Shown: positions 52,337 through 61,974 of the stretch, piece after piece | How the letters are laid out: every line of letters begins with the position of its first letter | Numbering within the stretch: the stretch's first letter is position 1 | Assembly (NCBI RefSeq): GCF_003337275.1 | Contig: NZ_QPJQ01000020.1 | Coordinates: forward strand, 1 to 64,000 | Origin: Marinomonas foliarum | Lineage (GTDB): Bacteria; Pseudomonadota; Gammaproteobacteria; Pseudomonadales; Marinomonadaceae | DNA: 64,000 nucleotides | Reading direction: 5' to 3' | Program-made: the position numbers and the translations under genes | The notes under the pieces: generated by a model | Told to the model about the DNA's origin: nothing | What the model saw: only the letters and a program-made list of their open reading frames with translations | The model's database searches: none

Positions 52337-53269
52337 TTGAATAATATCGGAAGCAAATTTAAGAACGGCCTTGGCAAAGCAGTAACCTACTTTATTTTAC
52401 TCTCTTGTTTCGCTGTTTTGGTCATCTACGCAGTACAGCGCTTTGGTGGGGATTACGCTGAGCAAAAGATTCAAGAACAACTAGAACTATCTGGCCTCGC
52501 TCCTTTTGTTCATTATGAAAGTGTTCATCTGGATCCATTCACCCTGACGCCTTCACTAGAAAATGTTAGCTTTGGCAATGAGTTTTCCCCATGGCTAAGG
52601 TTTGCCAGAATATCTTTGAACAGTTATCCGATCAATTACCCAGATCTAGACGTGGATTTTTGGATTCAAGAAAGTCCAATAGACAGTCTATCCCGTGATA
52701 CAAGAAACCTAATGCGTGCTGCTGGAATCGAAACCTTACTGGGTAAAGGCTCTTTTACTTCCAAGGTGGAGGGTAACAAAGTGTCATCAAGCTTCGCGCT
52801 AGACATTAAAGATATTGGCAAGCTAGCTTGGGCGTCAGATATAAGTGTATTAGATAAAACCATTGCGATGGATAATCTGCGTTCCGATGTTCTTGCCTCT
52901 TTTGCATTAGGCCAGCCAGAAGCGCTCCCCATCATCTATGGCGATGCCATTGAAGTGCGTTCTTTGAAAGTAGAGTACGAAGAGTCAGGGTTAATTGCTC
53001 ACTTGGTTCCTAAATCAGCGATCTCAAGCGAGTCAACTGAAAACCAACTAAACGGATTGAAATACGCAAGTCAGGCTTTGGGGCTGGCACCAGCCAACTC
53101 AAAAGAAGCAGAGCTGATTGCCGAGGCGTTATTGAGGTTTTTAAAGCAACCAGAAAAGCTAAACCTTACACTGTCGCCTTCATCAGCGATTAGCCTAAAA
53201 GAGCTCGCACTACTGGCAAACGAAGGTACGCTTTATAAAGACAGTAAGATGGAACTATCAACCAAGTAG
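52337..53269 (+). CDS. Membrane-anchored protein of unknown function
   Basis: A 310-residue protein that I do not recognise. One membrane helix lies near the N terminus (about 15-33, AVTYFILLSCFAVLVIYAV), and the rest should be periplasmic. The pattern of FVHYESVHLDPFTLTPSLEN is faintly like AsmA or DUF748-type proteins, but too weak to name. The start codon is TTG at 52337 with AGGATGAG eight bases upstream. It is a single-gene unit with a bidirectional terminator after it. Confidence 0.75.
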   Translation: MNNIGSKFKNGLGKAVTYFILLSCFAVLVIYAVQRFGGDYAEQKIQEQLELSGLAPFVHYESVHLDPFTLTPSLENVSFGNEFSPWLRFARISLNSYPINYPDLDVDFWIQESPIDSLSRDTRNLMRAAGIETLLGKGSFTSKVEGNKVSSSFALDIKDIGKLAWASDISVLDKTIAMDNLRSDVLASFALGQPEALPIIYGDAIEVRSLKVEYEESGLIAHLVPKSAISSESTENQLNGLKYASQALGLAPANSKEAELIAEALLRFLKQPEKLNLTLSPSSAISLKELALLANEGTLYKDSKMELSTK

Positions 53270-53276
53270 AACGCTT

Positions 53277-53315
53277 ATTTACAGCCCAAGTGCGTGGACA
53301 AATGGGCTGTAAAAA
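53277..53315. terminator. Bidirectional terminator
   Basis: The 11-bp arms tttacagccca and tgggctgtaaa flank agtgcgtggacaaa, with an A run after the right arm. It lies between two convergent genes. Confidence 0.75.
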
Positions 53316-53319
53316 ACGT

Positions 53320-53697
53320 CTAAAAAGGATTAAACATTTCGCGATAAGATTGGTTAGAAGTCGCTCTGGCGATGCCTTTCACCATTCTGAAAATTGACCA
53401 AATCCAGACACCAAGCAACACAATATAACCAATAAAAAAGAATGCTAATATCACACCCACGACACTCCAGAAAATTCCCCACCAAAAAGTACCAATGATA
53501 TTAGCGTAGTGGTCTTCAAAAAACGTGCCGCGAGCTTCGTCCGCTTTCACCATGGCCCAAATCGCACCAATAAACCAAAACACACCAGTAAATATGCCCA
53601 GCAGCATAAAAATATAAGCAATCACTACATTACTTTTAGCATTTTCCTCTCTTGGTGTTAGCGGTTTAAAGCGATTATCAGGCTCAAATCCGGACAT
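53320..53697 (-). CDS. DUF4870-like small membrane protein
   Basis: A 125-residue protein from the ATG at 53697. Three membrane segments (about 25-50, 65-90 and 92-110) follow a short acidic N terminus. The layout and the motif VWIWSIFRMVKGIARA resemble DUF4870 membrane proteins, whose function is unknown. An ATG two codons earlier is also possible. Confidence 0.7.
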   Translation of the reverse strand: MSGFEPDNRFKPLTPREENAKSNVVIAYIFMLLGIFTGVFWFIGAIWAMVKADEARGTFFEDHYANIIGTFWWGIFWSVVGVILAFFFIGYIVLLGVWIWSIFRMVKGIARATSNQSYREMFNPF

Positions 53698-53862
53698 ATT
53701 CAAACACTCCGTTATTCAATAAAATTTTGTCTAATAAGCATAATGGGGATAGTTTGAAAATTATCGCCCTCTTCTTATCAGCTTTATGATTTCTTTTCAC
53801 TACGAATACTTGTAACGTGGTCTTTTTCCGTTCTGTTTTCACCCATACTGCCAAGGAATACC

Positions 53863-54339
53863 ATGACAAACGTGACGATTTTAGTCGATGTTCAAAATGT
53901 CTATTACACCTCGAGACAAGCATTTGGGCGTTCTTTCGACTACAACACTTTTTGGCAACAGGCCACAGAAGGTCGCAATGTAGTAAAGGCTATCGCTTAC
54001 GCTATAGACCGAGGCGATGAGAAACAGCGTCAATTTCAAAACATTTTACGTGCGATTGGCTTTGAGGTGAAATTAAAGCCTTTTATTCAACGCTCGGATG
54101 GTTCCGCCAAAGGTGATTGGGATGTGGGCATTGCTATCGATGGCATAGAACATGGTAAAGACAGCGATGTGCTGGTGCTGCTTTCTGGCGATGGAGACTT
54201 CGATATTCTGGCTAAAACGCTCAGAGAAAAATACCAAACCAGAGTGGAAGTTTATGGCGTTGAATCCTTAACAGCACAGTCGCTCATTAATGCTGCAGAT
54301 AGCTTCTCCCCTATCGATAACAAATTGTTACTAAAATAA
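53863..54339 (+). CDS. NYN-domain (LabA/DUF88-like) putative ribonuclease
   Basis: A 158-residue single-domain protein of the PIN-like NYN fold. The conserved acidic residues are in TILVDVQNVYYTSR near the start, KGDWDVGIAIDGI and LLSGDGDFDILAKTL, which together form a metal site as in other NYN nucleases. Members process RNA, but the target is unknown. The start has aaggaatacc upstream. It is 80 bp upstream of the diguanylate cyclase gene. Confidence 0.85.
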   Translation: MTNVTILVDVQNVYYTSRQAFGRSFDYNTFWQQATEGRNVVKAIAYAIDRGDEKQRQFQNILRAIGFEVKLKPFIQRSDGSAKGDWDVGIAIDGIEHGKDSDVLVLLSGDGDFDILAKTLREKYQTRVEVYGVESLTAQSLINAADSFSPIDNKLLLK

Positions 54340-54419
54340 ATACAACATAGCTATATTTATAAGGGAGAATGTTGAACTCAAAATTTTGCATGCTTACATT
54401 ATAGACACACGAAACCCAA

Positions 54420-55469
54420 ATGACGAACACCAAAAATCCACACCTAATCGAAACAAGAGTCACGCTTCATAAGTGGCTAAGCCTTAGCACGGGGATTGTT
54501 CTCTTATTTTTCTGCTTCCTCAATTTTGTATTGCTGTATCAAAATGCTATTGCCTTAGTGGATGGCGTATTTGGCGTACTAAATTTGTACTTTTTTTATA
54601 AGGCCAACCAAGGAAGAATGAAGCGTTGGCACAATAATATGCTAATCCTTTCTCTTGCTTCGGCTGTTTTGTATGCCTTCTACTTTGCAGATATAAGGGC
54701 TGGGGCAGTATACTGGCTTTTGGTTTTGCCACCTTTGTTTTGTCTACTACTCGGAGCCAAACGAGGGCTATTCTGTACAATTCTCTTATCTTTTCCTGCT
54801 ATTTGGATGTTATTCATCAAATCAGACACGCAAGAATTTATTCCTTACCGATCCGTGCTTAACTTTGTCCTAGCGTATTTTCTGGCATACATGGTTTGTT
54901 ATTTCTACGAAAACCAATACACAACAAGAGACAAAGCTTTACAAAAAATGGCCTTTCAAGACCCATTAACTGGTGCAAAAAACCGCCATGCACTAGAGCT
55001 TTTTTTTGAATACTTCAACAAGCAAGCAATAGACCCATTCAAAGAAAAAGCGCAAGAGCCACATTTACTGATTATTGATATAGACTTCTTCAAAAGCGTT
55101 AATGACGAGTTTGGTCATGATGTGGGGGATTCAGTCTTAGTAGAAATTACTGAACTATTACATTACTACGCGGACAAGCAGCAGGTTTATCGGATTGGTG
55201 GCGAAGAGTTTTTGATCGTGTTGCAAGATTACTCTTCTTCGGAAGCGTTCAGCTTTGCAGAGAGAATTCGTAGAAACATTGAGAATTCTGTTTTCCTATA
55301 CCACGAACAAGATATCAAAATCACCGTAAGTATTGGCATTGCCCAACTGAAAAAAGGCCAAACCTTCAAAGAGTTTTTTAAAGTTGCAGATAAAAATTTA
55401 TATTCAGCGAAGAACAAAGGCCGCAACTTGGTCCATCATGAGATGCTCACAATAGCAGAGCAACTTTAG
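54420..55469 (+). CDS. Membrane diguanylate cyclase
   Basis: A 349-residue protein. About six hydrophobic segments form an N-terminal membrane sensor (residues 18-165). A GGDEF domain with DPLTGAKNRHALELFF, LLIIDIDFFKSVNDEFGHDV and the active-site motif YRIGGEEFLIVL (GGEEF) follows. The active site looks intact, so it should make cyclic di-GMP. No RxxD inhibitory site is obvious. It is counterpart to the FIST-EAL phosphodiesterase elsewhere in the window, though no direct link is shown. Confidence 0.9.
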   Translation: MTNTKNPHLIETRVTLHKWLSLSTGIVLLFFCFLNFVLLYQNAIALVDGVFGVLNLYFFYKANQGRMKRWHNNMLILSLASAVLYAFYFADIRAGAVYWLLVLPPLFCLLLGAKRGLFCTILLSFPAIWMLFIKSDTQEFIPYRSVLNFVLAYFLAYMVCYFYENQYTTRDKALQKMAFQDPLTGAKNRHALELFFEYFNKQAIDPFKEKAQEPHLLIIDIDFFKSVNDEFGHDVGDSVLVEITELLHYYADKQQVYRIGGEEFLIVLQDYSSSEAFSFAERIRRNIENSVFLYHEQDIKITVSIGIAQLKKGQTFKEFFKVADKNLYSAKNKGRNLVHHEMLTIAEQL

Positions 55470-55508
55470 CATTAATCGCAACTCCGCCTTCTCCATTGAG
55501 TCAGGGTA

Positions 55509-55730
55509 TTATTCACTGAAGGTTTCCAAAAAAAGCGCTTCAACCTTGTCTCTCGCCCAAGGCGTTTTGCGCAAAAACTTAAGACTAGACTTAACCGATG
55601 GATCGCTTTTAAAACAATTAATATTGATGCGAATAGCCAACTCTTCCCAACCGTAATGCTCCACCAGATCCGTGACAACCTTCTCTAGTTTAACGCCATG
55701 CAAAGGGTTATTAGCTTGTGTACCACTCAT
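55509..55730 (-). CDS. VF530-family small DNA-binding protein
   Basis: A 73-residue protein with the VF530 (DUF2132) pattern: [40 protein letters not shown] and [20 protein letters not shown]. The structure of the Vibrio fischeri member suggested DNA binding; the biological role is unknown. It is convergent with the diguanylate cyclase gene. Confidence 0.87.
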   Translation of the reverse strand: MSGTQANNPLHGVKLEKVVTDLVEHYGWEELAIRININCFKSDPSVKSSLKFLRKTPWARDKVEALFLETFSE

Positions 55731-55900
55731 TTGACTTTATCCTATTTAACTATTACCAATATCCGCAAGTATACAGTAAAAGCAGAATAATCCGTTGATA
55801 AAGCCTCTTTAAAGATTAAATCAACAGACAAACAAGCAATGTTATTTGACTATTACAATAAATCCCCGAAAAATAGAGAAAAGTATAGGAGAATGTATTA

Positions 55901-56188
55901 ATGGGTATCTTATCTAGCCTTAAAGGGCTATTTGCTGGCGGCGAAAGCGCACCAGAAAAAACAGAAGACGTCGTAGAACACAAAGGCTTTTCAATTGTAC
56001 CAGCACCGATGAAAGATGGTGGCCAATACAGAGTAGCTGCAACCATTACCAAAGGTGAAGGCGAAGAGCAAAAAATACATAACTTCATTCGCTCGGATTT
56101 AATGCCAAGCCGTGACGAATGTATCGAAATCACATTACGCAAAGCCAAGCTTACGATTGATCAACTTGGCGATAGTATTTTTAAATAG
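55901..56188 (+). CDS. HlyU-family transcriptional regulator
   Basis: A 95-residue protein that matches the PF10115 HlyU family: MGILSSLKGLFAGGE, EHKGFSIVPAPMKDGGQYRV and FIRSDLMPSRDECIEITLRK. The family is annotated as a haemolysin activator, although that name is shared with an unrelated ArsR-type HlyU of Vibrio. Expression control of virulence is not implied here. It is followed 18 bp later by the alpha/beta hydrolase gene on the same strand, so they are probably co-transcribed. Confidence 0.85.
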   Translation: MGILSSLKGLFAGGESAPEKTEDVVEHKGFSIVPAPMKDGGQYRVAATITKGEGEEQKIHNFIRSDLMPSRDECIEITLRKAKLTIDQLGDSIFK

Positions 56189-56206
56189 TTGATAAATAAG
56201 GCGATT

Positions 56207-57217
56207 ATGAGTGCACCTATAGGACAACACTGGAAACAGGTTAATGACTGTGAAGACCTATTAGGTGCCGACTTTAGAGCACGCACCTTTGCCTTTGCTG
56301 GGCCAAAAACACAAGTACACACAACTCTAATTAATCACCTTGGTAACCCATCGGCAACCAAAGCCATATTATACGTACATGGCTACACGGATTATTTCTT
56401 TCAAACAGGATTGGCCGAACATTTTATTCAGCTTGGCTACCGTTTCTACGCAATTGACCTCCAAGGCTATGGACGCTCCATTCGCCCTTCGACACCGCCG
56501 AATTGGTGCGAGTCCCTTGAACAATACGGTCAAGATTTAGACATTGCCTTGGCTACGATGAAAGCAGATGGCGTTGATGATATTGTCATTCTAGGACACT
56601 CAACTGGTGGCCTTGTCGTATCAACTTACTTATCCCAGCCCTATGCTTTACCAGAACGAGAAAGCTACTATCAAATAGCCTTTCCCACTATCAGCGGCTT
56701 GATTTTAAACAGTCCATTTTTGGCGTTACCATTCCCACCAGCCGTTCTTAAGCGCATTAGCTGGCCCATTCGAATCTTAGTATCACTGCTGCCCTTTTCT
56801 TATTTGCGCGCCAAGAAATTTACGCTGTATGCCAAAACAATACACAGTACATTCGGTGGTGAATGGGATTACCGATTAGATTGGAAGCCTGCACAAGGTT
56901 TTGATTTATCCTTCCATTGGCTTAGGGAGATTATTATTGCGCAGCGTAATTTAGCAAATCAGCGCATAACGATTCCAACCTTACTATGTCGTTCAGATAA
57001 CAGTACCATTGGCAAAAAGACGATTGAAGAAACTCAGCAAGGTGATGCTGTGTTAGACATTGACAGCATGCAAGCTGCCGCAAACAAAGCCTTCGACAAC
57101 CTATCGACAGCCATCATACCGAAAGGCTTTCACGACCTTTATTTGTCTCATCCACCAGCCCGAGCTGCCTATTTATCAGCAATAACAAGCTGGTTAGAAG
57201 CACAAGATAACACCTAG
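56207..57217 (+). CDS. Alpha/beta hydrolase (lysophospholipase-like)
   Basis: A 336-residue serine hydrolase of the S33/monoglyceride-lipase type. The nucleophile elbow is LGHSTGGL, the oxyanion region is YVHGYTDYFF, and the distal histidine is in PKGFHDLYLSHP. It lacks a signal peptide, so a cytoplasmic lipid or ester substrate is likely. The ATG at 56207 has aagg upstream and 18 bp from hlyU. Its stop lies four bases from the stop of the convergent SDR gene. Confidence 0.88.
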   Translation: MSAPIGQHWKQVNDCEDLLGADFRARTFAFAGPKTQVHTTLINHLGNPSATKAILYVHGYTDYFFQTGLAEHFIQLGYRFYAIDLQGYGRSIRPSTPPNWCESLEQYGQDLDIALATMKADGVDDIVILGHSTGGLVVSTYLSQPYALPERESYYQIAFPTISGLILNSPFLALPFPPAVLKRISWPIRILVSLLPFSYLRAKKFTLYAKTIHSTFGGEWDYRLDWKPAQGFDLSFHWLREIIIAQRNLANQRITIPTLLCRSDNSTIGKKTIEETQQGDAVLDIDSMQAAANKAFDNLSTAIIPKGFHDLYLSHPPARAAYLSAITSWLEAQDNT

Positions 57218-57221
57218 AAGG

Positions 57222-58055
57222 CTAAGCACCTTGACGTCGCATCACCCAGTCTAATAAACAGGTTGGCAGCAAACGCCTCATAATAACAGCTCCATACGTT
57301 GGTAAAGTTACGTAATAACGCGCTTTGGGGCGAGTCGATTCCAAGGCATGAATCAATTTTTCAACCACCGCACTGGCTGGCAAGGTTTGCGATGAGGTCA
57401 CGCCCTCTTTGCTCAAACGCGCAATCGCTTCCGCATAACCTTTTTGGTGACGGCTGTTCTCCATATCAATATTGTCTTGCAGAGCAAGCAAAGCATTGGC
57501 ACGAAATCGACTTTCAATGGGGCCAGGCTCAATCAAACTCACTTTTATCGGCGTATCCGACAACTCCAAACGCAAGGTATCGGTCAAGCCCTCTAAAGCA
57601 AACTTACTGGCGTTATAAGCACCACGGAACGGCGCCGCAACCAAGCCGAGTACAGAGCTATTATTGACAATACGACCGTAGCCTTGGGCTAACATGATTT
57701 TCAGCACTTTGGTTGTGAGTTCATGAGTACCAAAGAAATTACACTCAAACTGTGCTCGCAAGGCTTTCACTGGCAAATCTTCCACTGCGCCAGGTTGTCC
57801 GTAAGCACCATTATTAAATAAGGCAAACAGCTGACCATTAGTAATCGCCAGTGTTTCTTGCAAGCCCTTTTCTATTGAAGCCGAATCGGCTAAATCCAAC
57901 TGAACGACGTGTTTGATGCCTTGAGCTTGTAATGCATACACATCGTCTTGTTTACGACAACTTGCTACCACAATAAAATCACGCTCTTGAAGCATTCTGG
58001 CGGCTTCTAGGCCAATCCCTGTGGAACAACCTGTGATAAGAATAGAATATTGCAT
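57222..58055 (-). CDS. SDR-family oxidoreductase (YbbO-like)
   Basis: A 277-residue short-chain dehydrogenase. The nucleotide site is ILITGCSTGIGLEAARML, the NAG-type motif is NNGAYG, and the catalytic residues are in NNSSVLG and GAYNASKFALEGL. It ends in an extra C-terminal helical region (TYGAVIMRRLLPTCLLDWVM), as in E. coli YbbO, an aldehyde reductase. The substrate is unknown. A single-gene unit. Confidence 0.88.
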   Translation of the reverse strand: MQYSILITGCSTGIGLEAARMLQERDFIVVASCRKQDDVYALQAQGIKHVVQLDLADSASIEKGLQETLAITNGQLFALFNNGAYGQPGAVEDLPVKALRAQFECNFFGTHELTTKVLKIMLAQGYGRIVNNSSVLGLVAAPFRGAYNASKFALEGLTDTLRLELSDTPIKVSLIEPGPIESRFRANALLALQDNIDMENSRHQKGYAEAIARLSKEGVTSSQTLPASAVVEKLIHALESTRPKARYYVTLPTYGAVIMRRLLPTCLLDWVMRRQGA

Positions 58056-58220
58056 TGCGATTCCTTAGAAGAATAATCGTTGTGCTTTCGATGGTACCAA
58101 AATGCCCTGCAAAGAGCTTTCATCTTGATTCCAATCGGCACTGGATTATTTCAATTCATACTTATCGCATAATGAGATAATGTTTTTACAAAAAAATCAC
58201 GCATATATAGGCAACATACG

Positions 58221-58239
58221 TTATATTAGATAAATATAA
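58221..58239. promoter_or_regulatory. AT-rich dyad upstream of the persulfide-dioxygenase-like gene
   Basis: TTATATT and AATATAA are perfect 7-bp arms around five bases, 47 bp before the ATG. AT-rich dyads of this kind are used by ArsR-family sulfide or persulfide sensors such as BigR at similar genes. No ArsR gene is in the window, so this is a weak inference. Confidence 0.35.
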
Positions 58240-58286
58240 TATACTTATTACAAGCAATGAATAAATAACGAATACTGAGGTGAATA

Positions 58287-59168
58287 ATGACAACGAATCT
58301 TCCTGACAAGACCAAGGTAAAAGCATTTTTCGATAAAGACTCCAATACCTTTTCTTATGTTGTGAATGATCCTGCGTCTTCTAGCTGCGCCATTGTCGAC
58401 AGTGTATTGGATTTTGACTACGCCTCTGGCGGTACATCCCACAAAGGCGCTGACGAAATTATTGCGTACGTCACCACGCACAAACTAAAAGTGGAATGGC
58501 TAATCGAAACTCATGTCCATGCAGACCACTTATCTGCTGCACCTTATATCCAGAAAAAGTTAGGTGGAAAAATAGGCATTGGCGCCCAGATCACCAAGGT
58601 ACAAAAAACCTTCTCCCAAGTATTTAATGAAGGCGCAGACTTTTTACACGATGGTTCTCAGTTTGATTACTTGTTTCAAGATGGGGAAACTTTCTACATT
58701 GGTGAAATGCAATGCACTGCTATTCACACACCTGGCCATACGCCCGCGTGCTTTACTCATGTTATAGGAGATGCTGTCTTTGTAGGCGATACCTTATTCA
58801 TGCCAGATGCTGGTACTGCACGTGCTGACTTCCCTGGAGGCGATGCTGGCGTGCTGTATGATTCCGTACAAAAGATACTAGCCTTACCTGAAGAACACAG
58901 AATCTTTATGTGCCATGACTACTGCCCGAATGGTCGTGAGTTGAAATACCAAACAACAGTAAAAGAGCAGCGCGAGTTAAATATCCACGTCAAAGAAAGT
59001 ATCAGCAAAAAAGCCTTTGTTGAATTACGTGAGACGCGCGATAAAACATTGGCTATGCCTCGCCTAATCTTACCTGCGCTGCAAATCAATATGCGAGCAG
59101 GACATTTGCCGAAGCCAGAAAACAATGGGTTGTCTTATCTAAAAATCCCACTGAATGCGTTCAAATAA
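58287..59168 (+). CDS. MBL-fold hydrolase, persulfide dioxygenase-like (ETHE1/Blh type)
   Basis: A 293-residue metallo-beta-lactamase protein. The metal motif is THVHADHLSAA, with IHTPGHTPACFTHVIG, FVGDTLFMPDAGTARADFPG and FMCHDYCPNGRE; these are the motifs of ETHE1 and Blh enzymes. Such enzymes oxidise glutathione persulfide to sulfite in sulfide detoxification. The Asp and His positions needed for a mono-iron site are present by inspection. It stands alone with no rhodanese or SQR gene nearby. A gaggtg site precedes the ATG. Confidence 0.87.
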   Translation: MTTNLPDKTKVKAFFDKDSNTFSYVVNDPASSSCAIVDSVLDFDYASGGTSHKGADEIIAYVTTHKLKVEWLIETHVHADHLSAAPYIQKKLGGKIGIGAQITKVQKTFSQVFNEGADFLHDGSQFDYLFQDGETFYIGEMQCTAIHTPGHTPACFTHVIGDAVFVGDTLFMPDAGTARADFPGGDAGVLYDSVQKILALPEEHRIFMCHDYCPNGRELKYQTTVKEQRELNIHVKESISKKAFVELRETRDKTLAMPRLILPALQINMRAGHLPKPENNGLSYLKIPLNAFK

Positions 59169-59199
59169 AACCGAATAAGTAACTCCATAAGCGCACTAA

Positions 59200-59232
59200 A
59201 TCGTAGGTAACTCACTCAGTGCCACCTACGAT
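59200..59232. terminator. Possible terminator hairpin
   Basis: The 9-bp arms atcgtaggt and acctacgat flank 15 bases between two convergent genes. There is no T run, so intrinsic termination is uncertain. Confidence 0.4.
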
Positions 59233-59251
59233 CATTAGTGTTTTCTAGAGA

Positions 59252-61348
59252 TTATTTTCGAGTGTAGCGATACAGCGTCTTATACTCATCATCTTGTAGG
59301 CAATAAAAGCTATCCTCTTTCGCACCCAGAATCTGACAAGTAAAGTCGACATCTTCCTGTTGTTCCCACTCACTATCGCAGCTACTACGGTACTGGCTCT
59401 CGCTACCTGTTTCTTCGATCATACCGAAAGCATACTGCCATTCGAAACGACTTTCGTAAACATTACAGCTGTTCGCTTCATCTGTATCAATAAATGTACC
59501 GGCACCATCTTCATTGAATGTTTCAACACCTGCCGCAACCCACTTACACTGCTCATTTAGATACTCAATATTGAAGCTACTGAGCAGATCTTTACGACTA
59601 ATATTTTTGAATTTTGCCAAGTCTTTAAAATACATAGACCAAGAACTTTCGTAACCTTTGTCATTAAATCCTTCACGAATATTTAAATTAAAGGGCACAC
59701 TAGTAAGCGCAGCTGAAACAGTATATAGATCGGTACAGTCTTGACCCATATTGGCACCTAGTTGCCCTAGGTTCATGGTCAAATCACCTAACTTGGTACT
59801 GTCCATGGCAATGGCAACCATTCCTCTCTTGGTCACCTCCTCCGTAGTTAACTGCTCAGCTACTTGCTTACTTTTCTCTCCAGTATAAGCGACTAAATGT
59901 TTCCCTTTAATCGCCACAAATGTATCCATCGGTAAGCCGCTGTCAGCTAAATTCACCGCGCTTCCGTCAGTTGGAATCTGAATACCACGAAGTATAGGAA
60001 TATACTGAGCAGCAAGTGCTGCCAATACGTCTGGCTTCTCACTGGTAATAGTTGCAATGGCATCGTAATTGGCACCAATTTGGCTACTTTCATTCTTTTC
60101 TACATCAAAAATACCGAAACTCACACCAGATAAGTTCTGCGCCATGCTAGTAAATACAGAAAGTGCGGCAGGGTTCTGTTCACGCAACTTTGCTTGCGCC
60201 GTAAGTAATGGTTCACAGCTAAAGTCAGCTGTTGTGAATTGGCGCCACAAGCTCGTTAGCACAGGCGAAACCATATCAGATGACACACCCACACCTAACC
60301 CAAGAGCCAAGTCGCTACTGCCATTCAAATAGCTTGGGATAAAACCACGTAATTTATTCAACTCACCAAGAATATTGGCATTTTTAATTTCTAATGCATA
60401 AGAAAAGTCCAACGCCATGTCATCACCCTGAACGTCATAGTGATTAACACCAAAGACAATACGAGGCGCCCCAGACACAATATTGACGATGTCGGCTTTA
60501 CATTGCATTTGTGCAGCACTTAACTCTGGTAAGTCATCACCAATCAATGCTCTTACTTGTTTATGAGTGCGAGAATCTTTATCTAAGATCGCATTTGCGA
60601 TGTTCTGCAAATTCATATAACCATGGGAAGCAGCTAAGAAGTTATAAGCCTCACCATCGTTCTTCCAACTATCAGCAGGCATAGGCTGCGCAGGTTTCGC
60701 TAAGGCAAAGCGCTGCTCTTGCGCTACTTTATCTTCTTTTTGCGATATAACCGCTGTAGTAAGCACTTGATCCTTGATCATAAAACCAAGTTTCAACACG
60801 ACGTCATCTTTATTTACTAACTCAACCGTCGTTAACGTCTGACCACCAATCGTCTCCGAACCAAGAGTGACATCCGTTTCTTGCGCTGCTTGTTTTATCA
60901 GCGTTAAAAACGTGTCCTCATTTTCTAACGCTATGCGCGCAACAGGAAAAACCCCATCCAGATAAATAACACTCGCGCCTTCAATATCAAGACCATAATG
61001 TTGGAATGTTTCTAAACCGCCATTATGCGCTACGTCGTAGTAGTCTTTCACCAGCCAATTAACAAAATCCAAGCCCTTACTGGGAGGCAAAGATTCGAGC
61101 AACTCCATTACAACTTCGGCATCGCCGTTGCCTTTCAACTGCGCCATCATCTCATCAGAACTAGTGACAAGTTCTTCATTCGAGACACCGCCTAAGAAAA
61201 GCGCCGTGTCAGCAGGGACATATTCAATCATACTGTCGATCGAATTGTCTTTTTGGAACCAGCCCAACACATCCAAGTTAAAGCCAAATGCCGCAGCGGA
61301 AGACAGACAAGCCACAACAGCTGCCGATTTAAAAAACGTTCCTTTCAT
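59252..61348 (-). CDS. Large secreted protein of unknown function
   Basis: A 698-residue protein that begins at the ATG at 61348 (GAAGGA upstream) with a signal peptide (MKGTFFKSAAVVACLSSAAA, cleavage near AFGFN). The stretch MIEYVPADTALFLGGVSNEE is reminiscent of DUF3352-type exported proteins, but I cannot name the family with confidence. Cysteines cluster in the last 130 residues (EQCKW, NSCNV, SSCDSEW, FTCQIL, FYCLQDD), which suggests disulfides in the periplasm. No membrane anchor is seen after the signal. It stands alone. Confidence 0.8.
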   Translation of the reverse strand: MKGTFFKSAAVVACLSSAAAFGFNLDVLGWFQKDNSIDSMIEYVPADTALFLGGVSNEELVTSSDEMMAQLKGNGDAEVVMELLESLPPSKGLDFVNWLVKDYYDVAHNGGLETFQHYGLDIEGASVIYLDGVFPVARIALENEDTFLTLIKQAAQETDVTLGSETIGGQTLTTVELVNKDDVVLKLGFMIKDQVLTTAVISQKEDKVAQEQRFALAKPAQPMPADSWKNDGEAYNFLAASHGYMNLQNIANAILDKDSRTHKQVRALIGDDLPELSAAQMQCKADIVNIVSGAPRIVFGVNHYDVQGDDMALDFSYALEIKNANILGELNKLRGFIPSYLNGSSDLALGLGVGVSSDMVSPVLTSLWRQFTTADFSCEPLLTAQAKLREQNPAALSVFTSMAQNLSGVSFGIFDVEKNESSQIGANYDAIATITSEKPDVLAALAAQYIPILRGIQIPTDGSAVNLADSGLPMDTFVAIKGKHLVAYTGEKSKQVAEQLTTEEVTKRGMVAIAMDSTKLGDLTMNLGQLGANMGQDCTDLYTVSAALTSVPFNLNIREGFNDKGYESSWSMYFKDLAKFKNISRKDLLSSFNIEYLNEQCKWVAAGVETFNEDGAGTFIDTDEANSCNVYESRFEWQYAFGMIEETGSESQYRSSCDSEWEQQEDVDFTCQILGAKEDSFYCLQDDEYKTLYRYTRK

Positions 61349-61548
61349 TGTGAATCCTTCAAAATGCATTAAATGATATTTAAAATCATATTTTAAAAAC
61401 GGTTTAATTTTAGCGTTAAACAGTACGAAGAGCCATGGCTGCTATCCACTACTGTTTAGGGGCATTTATGACGTAAACAGACAAATCTCTAACTCATCAC
61501 AACCCTACAATAGTTCTCCTTTAACTCAATCTATAATCTGGAGCTACT

Positions 61549-61893
61549 ATGTCTGACTTTATCACCGTCATGCGTGAAACCTGCCCTACTCCTGTGGTAA
61601 ACGCAACAAAATGGACTCGTATTGGTGGCGATCCGCATACAGTAAACCTAAACGCTTACCTTTCAGAAGACGGCAGCAAAATCATGGGTACTTGGATTTG
61701 CACTCCAGGCAAGTTTGAAGTGAACTACGATAAATGGGAATTCTGTCACTTCCTAGAAGGCTACTGCATTATCACCCCTGAAGGCGAAGAACCAAAACAC
61801 CTAAAAGCAGGTGATGTATTCGTTATTGAACCAGGTATGAAAGGCACTTGGGAAGTAGTAGAAACCGTTCGTAAATACTTCGTATTCGCTTAA
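61549..61893 (+). CDS. Cupin-fold protein (DUF861, cupin_3)
   Basis: A 114-residue single-cupin protein. GTWICTPGKFEVNYDKWEFC and HFLEGYCIITPEGEEPKHLK with LKAGDVFVIEPGMKGTWEVV are typical of the DUF861 family, which includes ureidoglycine aminohydrolase-like proteins and many of unknown function. No purine-degradation genes are nearby. A ggag site precedes the ATG. Confidence 0.88.
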   Translation: MSDFITVMRETCPTPVVNATKWTRIGGDPHTVNLNAYLSEDGSKIMGTWICTPGKFEVNYDKWEFCHFLEGYCIITPEGEEPKHLKAGDVFVIEPGMKGTWEVVETVRKYFVFA

Positions 61894-61930
61894 ATCGCTC
61901 TTCAAAGTAGTCGTTAACAAACGTATCTCA

Positions 61931-61973
61931 ATAAATGCCAGCAAATAGTCGTTTCTGTCTGCTGGCATTTTTT
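61931..61973. terminator. Bidirectional terminator
   Basis: The 11-bp arms aaatgccagca and tgctggcattt flank 16 bases and are followed by ttt. It lies between the convergent cupin and M20 peptidase genes. Confidence 0.85.
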
Positions 61974-61974
61974 A

